From Antennarius striatus (taxonomy: Eukaryota; Chordata; Actinopteri; Lophiiformes; Antennariidae): a stretch of DNA of 64,000 nucleotides. Below are positions 1-37,201 of the stretch, piece after piece. Made by a program: the position numbers and the translations under genes. Location of the stretch: contig NC_090781.1 in assembly GCF_040054535.1 (NCBI RefSeq), positions 4,222,501 through 4,286,500 of the forward strand. Direction: 5' to 3'. The notes beneath the pieces are model-generated. The model was given only the letters and a program-made list of their open reading frames with translations. It was not told the origin of the DNA and did no database searches. Every line of letters starts with the position of its first letter. The stretch's first letter is position 1.

Positions 1-3000
1 TAAATCATCACCTTTCTGTCTCTGTCATGAGTGGTGCAAGATTTAACTCTGAAAAGTAGAAAAAGAACCTTATCAGGCGGTGAAGAATTACTTTCCGTCT
101 TAAATATTCATGAAAAAACATCATTAAGGCGTCACACCATTTGCCCTCGTGTTCATTTTAGCGATGGCCTCTTTGGCTCACTAGCATTTTCCCTCATCAT
201 CTCATCTAAAACATGAGATTATGCCGCCGTACGTTGGACGGGGGGGACGGTAACCAAATGCAGTTCAGTCTACTCGCCTCTATAAATGGATGACATATGA
301 AGTGATAAAACAAGATGTCTAACAGTCTCGATTCAGGATTCCTGTGACGGCTCTCTGTACATTAACCCCTTACTAAAACCTCAGGAAGAATAGTGCAGAC
401 AGTCACGCTAATGGCTAGCAGCTGGGTGAATGAAAACCCTGCAACATTGCAGGACGGAGGTTTACTTTGACTTGTGGAATAATAATACAGTATATCCATT
501 TACTTAATGCTGCTTCACATGCAGCATGTTACCCATTCCTGATCTGGATATTCCTTTTATATACAACAATATAACAAGCATGTAAAGATTTAGTGAGACT
601 TTAAAATAGAACAATCCCTTAGATAATTCAGAAAAACATTTAAGTTAAATAAAAAAAGGCTAAAAAAAACCAAATAATTAAATAATCATAAAATCCGTTT
701 AAGCACATCAAATGTCTTCAAATGTGTCCACCCTACAATAAATAAATACATTGATATATTGCTTTATTGGAGACAATGTGAAAATTTCATGCTGAACTTG
801 TAGTTATTGTAGTTATAAAGACGAAAGAAGACAAGAGAAGCATCACAGCAGCTTTTTTAAATGAAATGCAGTCCTAAAGTAAGGCTCATTTCAAAGAAAG
901 ACTGCAGGTACAGACGTTCAGTGACATCATGGCTCAAGTACAGACCAACTGTGACACAGCTGAAAGTTACAAAATAACTTAGGTGCAACAATAATATAGA
1001 AACCTTTATATTCCAGTCCCAAAGAGTCTTACAAAAGTGTCAGAAGGAAAGAAAAATAGATTTTTCACACTCCATTTCTTATGTCCATGTCTGCTCAGTT
1101 ATGAGACAGTGATTATATCCATTGGACAAAGCATGACTTAAATAAAATGTATCCTACATTAAATATAGTATATTAAAGAGTTCATTTCATCATTAAGATG
1201 TTTCTGGCTCCCTGTTACTCCAGGGACAAACATCGGTGTTGAGAACAGAGGACTTCTTGCTGTCAGTAACACAAGGTCATTTTCTCAGAGTGCATCCCCC
1301 CCCCCAGCTACTTCATAAACTTGTGTGACAAAGAAAATGGAGCACACTGAACATAGACCATGCCCAAAAATCAGTCACCATTTAAAAACCCCACAAAACC
1401 TCCAGTCATGATGTTGTTTCATTTTTCCTGAGGTGAGAAGAAAAAAACAGCTTTCTGTATAAATTATACGTAGTAGTTGTCCTTTGTGTGTGTGTGTGTG
1501 TGTGTGTGTGTTTTTAGTAAGTAAACCAAACCTGAGTCGACATACGGTCCAACAAATTCAGACTTTGCATGTGGCTTTTCATACAAAGTGTGTCTTGAAC
1601 TACAACAAAACACATTAAATTTTGTTTAGCTGCTAATTCTGCACACGTCTAATGCGGCTGCTGTCTGATCCTGTCCTCCAGCCCAGGCATTAAAAAACAA
1701 TAAAAATTCAATAAAAAGTTATTCTTTATTGAAAAGCGGCTGTGGACACGATGATTACAGTCATCTCCTCTCCAAGACGATGGATGTATGGATGGAATAT
1801 TTTTGATTTTGTGTCTTCTGCATTACCTGTTTGACGGTTTGTGTTTCCTTTTTCTGGACAGTTAAACTCTATCTGTTTCCTCCACCATGGAGATAATTTA
1901 GACTCTATTAATATTTTGTTCATTTGTTCATCTGTTAGTAGGATTACACACAAGCTGCTTGATGGATTACATGATACTGGGTGGAACAGGTGGGGCGTGA
2001 GCCATGGAAGAACTTTCTATCTGGAATCCAGATGAATAAACAGACAAATTATTAATGATTCTGGAGTCTGTGAAGTAGATGTTATGGTCAAAGAGCTAAT
2101 TTATTAGACTATACTCTTAAAACTGTGCTGATTTTACTGTCTAATCATTTTTGCTTTGGATTCGTGGTGTAAAATAAAGCAGGCTGTGAACACATTAAAT
2201 AACTGGTTGTGTATGCGGTGAAGGCTTGTTCTAGCCTCAGATTATTTTATTTTGCAACAGGGAAGCTAAGTGAGTGTTGGTACAGATTAATAATACCAAG
2301 GCAGTTTGTCGTTGTTTCGGCTGTTGGCAGGTTTAAGGTCAAACTCTGTTCCCCCCTCAAACAGTTTCCTGAGTGTTTCCATGTTGGTGGGATCAGGGCT
2401 TAATCTGATGAATTCATAAAAATCCAACTGAGCAACAGAATCCAACGGATTCTGGTCGGGGAGATACAAACCAGTGGGGGGGGGGGTTTAAATATGTCTA
2501 TTCTCCTTACAAATGATTTCCTTTGTTGCCTTGCTATGCATAAATGTACTGTAGGTGGTCTAAGGTAAAACAGAGTGATTTGTGGCGATCATGGATTATA
2601 ATTTAAAATAATTTCAGGGACAACTGTCCCAAAAATAAGAGGGCAACTTTTCCATTACATGTTTTTCCACATGAAGGACTCGCGCATCTTGCACACAAGT
2701 CCAGACGTTTTCATCTGTCACATCATCTGGGGTCAAACAAACATTTGGTTCCATGGTTGATTTATGCTTGGCCTTGAAAGGTCCCAGCTGGTTGGGCCAC
2801 ACAGCGCTGCTCCAGGGACACGCAAGATAACTACTACTTTAATCCGACTCACCATCCCCAGAAACCCAAACAAGGGGTTGCTTTGGAAAGAGGCCTCACA
2901 GTTAACTCAGTCTGTAACACCAATGTAAACAAATAGGTCATCTTCATCTAAGACTGATTTGAAGTGATGCCGAGTTTAAAGTCCAAGAGTTAAAAAGTGT

Positions 3001-3152
3001 ATATGATAAAGACTTACTTAATCAAAAGAGCTAAAACAAGTCAAGTATGAATTCACTCAAGGTGCAGGAAAGAGTTAACAGTATTAATAGTCTGACGGTG
3101 GATAATCACTCATTGATCATCCTGCTTTTGCAACTTAATCTCACAGTAGTCG
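1..3152. other. AT-rich flank, no recognisable gene
   Basis: I see no coding exon with good splice sites or family similarity here. The part nearest 3152 should be 3' untranslated sequence of the minus-strand ccdc92b-like gene. Several minus-strand AATAAA words (TTTATT on the plus strand, for example near 1725 and 2238) could be its poly(A) signal, but I cannot choose between them. Short TG repeats lie at 1485-1510. Homopolymer runs occur at about 1297 (C) and 2476 (G). Open frames in this stretch are under 80 codons and look like chance. Confidence 0.5.
1485..1510. repeat. (TG)n microsatellite
   Basis: Pure TG dinucleotide tract of about 13 units. Confidence 0.9.
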
Positions 3153-11396
<8,244 letters not shown>

Positions 11397-11423
11397 GGTG
11401 GAGTCTGGAGGACCTCAGAAGGA

Positions 11424-11890
11424 CTGAAGAAGTCTTATTCTTTTCCACCAGCGTTGTTTTACATTATTTCAGTGTAAAACCTGAACTTCAACTACTTCCT
11501 ACACTCTAAACATCAAATCAGCCTCAGACGGTGGAGGGCAGTTGTGTATTGAGGTCATGTGGGGAGCTATAAATAAGATATTGATCAGCAAAAAAAATAA
11601 ACAGAATCAGGAAAAATCGTGGATCTTCTAACAGGGTGCAGCATCATGAGTAAGAAATAATTGAAATAAGAGGCTTAAATGAGTCTTCTTACCTTTAAAT
11701 GTCTGTTTGGTAACAAAATCTATGGAAACGACTCGTTATAAAAACGTCCGTTCCGCGCATGCCGGCCTCCAGAGCTGCTCCGAGTCGCTTCGGCTCCGAC
11801 ATTTACCCGAAGAAATATCATCTGGAGCCTTAAAGTGCTTTTCGGCGGCATCGATCAGACGCCGGATAGCTGCGTAAAAAATGTAAAAGC
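11424..11890 (-). promoter_or_regulatory. ccdc92b: Probable ccdc92b 5' noncoding exon and GC-rich promoter
   Basis: Upstream of the ATG exon, the minus strand has a plausible acceptor (CTTCTTCAG) at 11424-11432, opening a short 5' UTR before the ATG at 11396. Further upstream is a clean donor (AAAG then GTAAGA) ending an exon at 11693. The sequence from there to about 11960 is CpG-rich against an AT-rich background, as expected for a promoter-proximal first exon. Transcript ends are inferred only. Confidence 0.45.
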
Positions 11891-12045
11891 GCAACGGCGC
11901 ATGGCTCCCGTCTCCTCCGGACGAACCAATCCTGGAGACGCGTTCAGATCAGTCGATACGGGAGCCCACGAGGAAAGTGCGCATCCGTTTTGTTAGATGC
12001 GCACCATCTCGACCCCGCCCACCGACTGAGACATGAAGCTGGTCC

Positions 12046-12121
<76 letters not shown>
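12046..12121. repeat. (GAT)n trinucleotide repeat
   Basis: About 25 uninterrupted GAT units (ATC on the minus strand) in GC-rich sequence just upstream of the inferred ccdc92b promoter. The poly-Asp, poly-His and poly-Ser frames through it are translation artefacts. Confidence 0.95.
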
Positions 12122-12297
12122 GGCAGAGCTGATGAATCGAACCACGTGAGGCCGACTGCTGACAGGACGGCAGCTGATTGGAGGAAATCAAACGCATGTT
12201 GACTCCTGGTGGATCGATGTGGGCCGGAAGTGGCTACAAAAGAAATCATTCGTATTTCAATGACTCCTCGGGAAATAAAATTTAAGTAAATATTGAT

Positions 12298-13017
12298 TTG
12301 AAAGCAAAAATTTTAAATTTTAAATTAAGACACTTGCTCTCTGTTTTCTTCCAGAAGAGGCAGGAACATAGGGTGACCTATAAGAGTGGAGGTAGGAGCA
12401 CACAGGTAGACTACATCTTGTGTAGACGGTGTAACCTGAAGGAGATCAGTGACTGCAAAGTAGTGGTAGGTGAGAGTGTAGCCAAACAGCATAGGATGGT
12501 GGTGTGTAGGATGACTCTGGTGGTGAGGAAGATGAAGAGGGCAAAGGCAGAGCAGAAGACGAAATGGTGGAAGCTGAAAAAGGAAGAGTGTTGCATGACT
12601 TTTAGGAAGGAGTTAAGACAGGCTCTGGGTGGTCAGGAGGTGCTTCCAGATGACTGGACAACTACAGCTAATGTGATCAGGGAGACAGGTAAGAGAGTAC
12701 TTGGTGTGTCATCTGGAAGGAAAGTAGATAAGGAGACTTGGTGGTGGAATGAGGAGGTACAGGAGTGTATACAGAGAAAGAGGTTAGCTAAGAAGAAGTG
12801 GGACACTGAGAGGACTGAGGAGAGTAGACAGGAGTACAGGGAGATGCAGCGTAAGGTGAAGGTAGAGGTAGCAAAGGCCAAACAAGAAGCTTATGATGAC
12901 TTGTATGCTAGGTTGGACAGTAAGGAGGGAGAGACTGATCTATACCGTTTGGCAAGACAGAGAGACAGAGATGGGAAGGACGTGCAGCAGGTTAGGGTGA
13001 TTAAGGATAGGGACTGA
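12298..13017 (+). pseudogene. Endonuclease C-terminus and linker of the RTE element (broken ORF piece)
   Basis: First open segment of the LINE. The opening residues are flanking sequence. Element homology starts at about RQEHRVTYKSGG, the last beta strands of the endonuclease, followed by a Lys/Glu-rich linker. A TGA just after KDRD ends the frame; similarity resumes in frame from about 13024. Confidence 0.8.
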
Positions 13018-14633
13018 AGTCTATTGACAGGTGCCAGTAGTGTGATGGGAAGATGGAAAGAGTACTTTGAAGAGTTGATGAATGTGGAAATTGAGAGAGA
13101 ACAAAGACTAGAAGAGGCGACTGTTGTGGACCAGGATGTAGCAAAGATTAGTCAGGATGAAGTGAGGAGGGCATTGAAGAGGATGAAGAGTGGAAAGGCA
13201 GTCGGTCCTGATGATATACCTGTAGAGGTTTGGAAGTGTCTAGGAGAGGTGGCAGTAGAGTTTCTGACTGGGTTGTTCAACAGGATCTTAGATAGTGAGA
13301 AGATGCCTGAGGAATGGAGGAGAAGTGTGCTGGTGCCCATTTTTAAGAACAAGGGAGAGTTGTGGCAACTACAGAGGAATAAAGCTGATGAGCCATACAA
13401 TGAAGTTATGGGAGAGAGTAGTGGAAGCTAGACTAAGGGCAGAAGTGAACATTTGTGAGCAGCAGTATGGTTTCATGCCAAAAAAAGAGTACTACAGATG
13501 CAGTATTTGCTTTGAGGATGTTGATAGAGAAGTACAGAGAAGGCCAGAGGGAGCTGCATTATGTTTTTGTAGATCTGGAGAAAGCTGATGACAGGGTGTC
13601 CAGAGAGGAACTGTGGTATTGTATGAGGAAGTCTGAAGTGGCAGAGAAGTATGTTAGAGCGGTGCAGGACATGTATGAGGACTGTAAGACAGTGGTGAGG
13701 TGTGCTGTAGGTGTGACAGAGGAGTTCAAGGTGGAGGTGGGACTGCATCAGGGATCAGCTCTGAGCCCCTTCTTGTTGCTATGGTGATGGACAGGCTGAC
13801 AGACGAGGTTAGACAGGAATCTCCATGGACTATGATGTTTACAGATGACATTGTGATCTGCAGTGAGAGCAGGGAACAGGTGGAGGAGAAGCTAGAGAGG
13901 TGGAGGTTTGTCCTGGAAAGGAGAGGAATGAAGGTTAGCCGCAGTAAGACAGAGTACATGTGTGTGAATGAGAGGGACCCAAGTGGAAGAGTGAGGTTAC
14001 AGGGAGAAGAGATCAAGAAGGTGGAGGATTTGAAGTACTTAGGGTCAACAATCCAGAGCAATGGAGAGTGTGCAAAAGAGGTGAAGAAGCGTGTCCAGGC
14101 AGGATGGAACGGGTGGAGGAAAGTGTCAGGTGTGATGTGTGATAGAAGAGTTTCAGCTAAAATGAAAGGAAAGGTGTACAAATCTGTGGTGAGACCAGCG
14201 ATGTTGTTTGGTCTAGAGACAGTGTCACTGAGGAAAAGACAGGAGACAGAGCTGGAGGTAGCAGAGATGAAGATGCTGAGGTTCTCTTTGGAAGTGACCA
14301 GGAAGGATAGGATCAGGAATGAGTACATCAGAGGGACAGCACATGTTAGAGGTTCTGGAGATAAAGTCAGAGAGGCCAGACTGAGATGGTTTGGACATGT
14401 CCAGAGGAGAGATAGTGAATATATTGGTAGAAGGATGCTGAGTTTTGAACTGCCAGGCAGGAGGCCTAGAGGAAGACCAAAGAGGAGGTTTATGGATGTA
14501 ATGAGGGAAGACATGAAGGTAGTTGGTGTGAGAGAAGAGGATGCAAAGAACAGGGCTAGATGGAGGCAATTGATTTGCTGTGGCGACCCCTGAAGGGAAA
14601 AGCCGAACGGAAAAGAAGAAGAAGAAGAAGAAG
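12353..14633 (+). mobile_element. RTE-clade non-LTR retrotransposon, 5'-truncated and degenerate
   Basis: Starts inside the C-terminal part of an apurinic-type endonuclease (GGRSTQVDYILCRR, then KQHRMVVCRM). It continues into a reverse transcriptase: GKAVGPDDIPVEVWK, then a YRGIKLMSHTMKLWERVVEA block, FVDLEKADDRV, GLHQGSALSPF, and a catalytic box that reads FTDD instead of the usual F/YADD. The C-terminal thumb and tail region ends ARLRWFGHVQRR and RRPRGRPKRRF. The 3' end carries the GTGGCGACCCCTGAAGGG motif and a GAA tandem tail, as in fish RTE elements (Rex3/Expander type). Broken by a stop near 13016 and frameshifts near 13360, 13487 and 13775, so it cannot encode an intact protein. The exact family name is not established. 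Confidence 0.9.
13024..14593 (+). pseudogene. Reverse transcriptase part of the RTE element (several frames)
   Basis: Similarity continues through frames 13024-13360, about 13350-13487, 13455-13775 and 13790-14593. At least three frameshifts (one in an A7 run near 13483) and a short deletion after SALSPF separate the fingers and palm from the catalytic box and thumb. The long minus-strand frame over the last segment is a shadow. Confidence 0.85.
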
Positions 14634-14639
14634 CTGTCT

Positions 14640-15140
14640 GTTTTGTACATTATAATTTTAATGTTTATTTTTTAACACAGGGTGCAGAAGTGGATCCCAA
14701 CCTGTGGCCCTCAGAACTGACATCACTTCCTACTGTAACACTTATCTTTCAACAGCTTTTAGACCCGATAGAGCTTCTTAAAACTTTGACAGGAATGTGA
14801 TTTTATGAGGAGAGCAGTGGATATTTGAATTATACTGTATGTGTATTCTAGTTATGATTTCCTCACAATTATTACTGTAAGCTCTACCAAGGATGATGCC
14901 AACAATTGCACGATGACATCCCCAAATGATATGATCTGACATAGATCCAATATTCCAGAACTGCTAATACAGAATGCTGAATTTATAGGGCTCATAGAAA
15001 ATTCACTGCTGTAAGATAACGTAAAATAATGCAGTAGACTTCTACTATATCAAAACTGATGTTCTCAGAGATTACTCATCCAGATTTTGGGGGGAAAAAA
15101 GCAGAGGGTGAAATATTATTTTTTCCGAATAACTATAAAA
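14640..15140. other. Spacer between the two RTE copies
   Basis: AT-rich sequence without recognisable coding or repeat content. It separates two related insertions and may be pre-insertion genomic sequence. Confidence 0.5.
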
Positions 15141-15144
15141 CTGA

Positions 15145-15845
15145 TTGCATGAAGTCTGGAGTGGCAGAGAAATACGTTTGAATAGTACAGGACATTTAAG
15201 AGGGCGGCAGAACAATGGTGAAGTGTGCTGTAGGTGTGACAGAGGAGTTCAAGGTGGAGGTGGGACTGCATCAGGGATCAGCTCTGAGCCCATTCCTGTT
15301 TGCAGTGGTGATGGACAGGCTGACAGATAGACTAGAATCCCCATGGACCATGATGTTTGTAGATGATGCCATGAGCTGTAGCAAAAGCAGCGAGCAGGTG
15401 GAGGAACATTTAGAAAGGTGGTAGCAGGTGGAGCAGAAAGGAATGAAGATTAGTCAAAGTAAAACAGAATATTTGTGCATAATTGGGAGGAGTGCAGAAG
15501 GAATAGTGAAGGAGGACTTTAAATTCTTGGAGTGACAAGTTTAGATATGATCAGAAATGAGTTCATAAGAGGAACAGTTTACATGGATAACAAGTTAGAG
15601 AATAGACTCCAATGGTTTGAAGACATCCAGAGGAGAGATCGTGAGTTTATCGGTAAAAGGATGATGAGGATGGAGCTACTGGACAAGAGGGCAAGAGGAA
15701 GACCGTAGAGAAGGAGGATGGATGTAGTGAGAGAAGACATGAGGACAGCTGGTGTTAGAGGAGGATGTTAGGAGATAGGCTGATATGGAAACGATGACAG
15801 GATGTGGCGACACCTAACGGGACAAGCCTAAAGGAAAAGAAGAAT
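15145..15845 (+). mobile_element. Second RTE-type LINE copy, internally deleted
   Basis: Matches the first copy from the SEVAEKYVRAVQ region through GLHQGSALSPF and a catalytic box reading FVDD. The thumb and linker are then largely deleted, and matching resumes at the NEFIRGT and LQWFEDIQRRD equivalents. It ends with a 3' terminal motif (GATGTGGCGACACCTAACGG) and a short GAA/ATAAT tail. In-frame stops are present. Same strand as the first copy. Confidence 0.85.
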
Positions 15846-17282
15846 TATAAAATTAATAATAATAAAAAGTGATTTCTAACTCCAGTGACTGAAGAAATAA
15901 AACTAACACTGCAGTGTTGCTTTGATGGAGGTTTGAGTTGTCTGGTTATTATTGATACTATAAAATTAAATTACTCAATTTTAACATCTCAATTTTTCTG
16001 TTTCTCTTTTTATTTTCCTCCAGTTTTCTCTTCATGATCTAATAAAAAACTTTCATCTTTTTCTTCAAATCTGGTGATTTTTTTCCACCCATTTTAGCTT
16101 CAGCTTAACAAGTTGCTTCAAAGCAATATAAATTGTGTTATTGTTTAATTACATTTCTGTGTATTTTTTCTGCTATGTGACATTTTTTTGATAAAAGTGT
16201 AGTAGGGCTAAGTAAGACTGTCAGACAAACGCACCTCCGCTGGACAGGAAAACATTTACTCCACTGATCTTTATTTTCACGTTTAACAGATAGTTAATAT
16301 ACAAACATATAAAGTTTTTCAATTACAAAAACCATTTTTGCAAAACATGAAAAAATAAAACTGTCATATTTACAGTAATAACAAACATCTGTGAAATGTG
16401 ACAGTTTAATGCTGATCGACATCATGACCTCATCGGTCACAGTGGCTTCAGAATTCCATGTTTTCATTCCTCGTTGAAGCGTTTAAGGCCTTTACTGTAT
16501 GGCAGAGAGTTGAAGTCTTCGTGTTGTTAAATGATTTCTAACAGAAGATTCTAAATGAACCGTTATGGAAATAAAAAAACCGGTAGCGTTGGTTTGCTGT
16601 TGTAGGAGATATGAGGAATGCGACAGTGTGACAACATGGAGTCTATTTTCATGTTTTCAGCCCTCGGAGGAGCAACTTCAATTCATGACGCAATTAATAA
16701 CAGGTAAGTCATACATTTAACACGCCAACGTCATTACAGCCTGATGAAACATTCACAAATATAAGCTTACTTTTCAGAACTTCAGTTATAACCAGTCGTC
16801 TTAATTACAGCCAAAATATTATGCTGCTGAAAAAAAAAAATTAGAAAAAAAAAAAGAAAAACGACAAATAATGCAAATCTAACATCCAATTTTTACTGGA
16901 TTACTCCTAATCAGTGCCATTTCATTAGTGCAGGAGGTTTTAACGTGAACGGAGTTCGATCTGTTCACATCTGCTCACTGAACAGGTGTTGGTGTTTGTG
17001 GTGTGGTTGAACAGCCTCATTTTGAAGGGCAAACACTTTTAAAGCAGAGATGACTTGAGCTTGACCTTGTAAACATTGGATTATGGAAAAAAAATATTAG
17101 CTTGAAAATTCAAGAAAAGAAAATTAAGACCCAATGCCACACAACAACAGGATGATGATGTACACAATCATAATATCTTCACTACAGTCAACCGTTTCAC
17201 AACAGGGAATATGGAAATTCATTAGGGCATTGTGCTCATCTTACTTTTATTTATTTTTAATCACAAATTACATGTAATTTAG

Positions 17283-17310
17283 CCCCCCCCCCCCCCCCCC
17301 CAAAAAAAAA
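17283..17310. repeat. Poly-C / poly-A junction
   Basis: Nineteen C followed by about nine A. Mononucleotide tract prone to sequencing error. Confidence 0.9.
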
Positions 17311-18263
17311 ACATCATCAAAGAATACACACAAAAAGCAAGAACGCAACTGGCACCAAATATTTCCATGGACTGTAATGTTAAGGTGTGAAAACACACGG
17401 CTATGGAGAACAGCCTTCAGGAATGAATACGGCGTTCTCTTCTGAGATCACGGAGGTTATATTCACGAGGATGCTGCTCCACATTGGTCCAGTGTCTGAT
17501 AGTTCCTACCACACACAGGAGACCATCACAGATCATTAAAACAAGACAATCCTGAAAGCTCTGGTTCGTTTGAACTGCAGAACTATTAACTGTTTGTGAG
17601 CTTGTTTAGCTGCAAGTCTATAGTATTCAGTGGTACCCACAGATATAGCCAACAGGTGAACGGCCCGCCCACCTCCACCTCTAACTGCAGACCAATCACA
17701 GAGCAGTAAATCAGAACACCCCTGGTGAAGGCAGTTCAGTGCTGTTTTAACAATTACGGTTATGATGTTTTATTTTAATGAAGCCAGTTACGGTTGATTC
17801 TATCATCAATTCTTAGGTTTTATTAGAATTTCTCTAGTATTAATAATTCTGTTACTTCGTACCGTGTCTTCTAAGTAAAATCAGACTGATATTTAAATGT
17901 CACAAGGAATTCATTATTCAGTCTCCTGGCAGTCCGAAATGGGATTTCAATGATATCCCTCCACTTCAGAAAAATACTGTATAATCTTTAAAAATAATTT
18001 ATGTCCACTGTTACAAAGAACTTCCCAGTAATTGACACAAAAGCTTGTGTAGGACAGAGATAAATAATTACTACAAGCTTCCTGAGGTAGCAGGTGGTGT
18101 CCCCTCTGAGGAGGAGGCAAAAAAACAAAAACAACAACATGATCATATCTTAATAAGGTTGTTGTTGTTGTTGTTGTTGTTTTTTTGAAGAAAGAAGTAT
18201 ATTTTACGATAATCTAGAATTCCCATTTCTTACGCTGAGTGTAGGTGGCTGTGTCTTCATGGT

Positions 18264-18273
18264 TTTATTTATT
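18264..18273 (-). terminator. tlcd2: Candidate tlcd2 poly(A) signal
   Basis: Two overlapping AATAAA hexamers on the minus strand about 290 bp past the tlcd2 stop. Plausible cleavage region, but not proven; a CTTTATTG-type repeat tail lies right beside it. Confidence 0.35.
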
Positions 18274-18559
18274 TTACAATCCCCGTGGGACAATAAAACA
18301 AGCCTTTTTACAAGCCTTTACATTCTCCATCTTCTTTTAGAGAGCCTCTAATGGCACTTAAGGTCAGGTCACTCAAGTCTAAAAGGTCAATCTAAGACAA
18401 AATGCAGCTTTTAGTTTTATGTTGGCGATGTGTGGAATGAGGCCATGTGCTCACATCCTTTATGCATGTTCAGTTATGGTACCAAAATCTCAACCTTGAT
18501 GTGTTAACATACAGTAATGTGTGTGTTCATGAATTTAATTCTTCTTCTATCCCATCCTC

Positions 18560-37201
<18,642 letters not shown>

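Larger units (their letters stand above)
15846..18559. other. Intergenic and tlcd2 3' flank, no gene recognised
   Basis: AT-rich sequence with a C19-A run at 17283-17310 and a TTG repeat near 18160-18181. The portion adjoining 18559 should be tlcd2 3' UTR. I see no conserved frame or RNA gene. Confidence 0.5.

Noticed and set aside
11944..12249. Poly-Ser, poly-His and poly-Asp open frames
   Set aside because: Produced by the GAT trinucleotide array in all frames; promoter-like surroundings, no homology.
13726..14514. 262-codon minus-strand frame
   Set aside because: Antisense shadow of the RTE reverse transcriptase, whose plus-strand motifs are clear.
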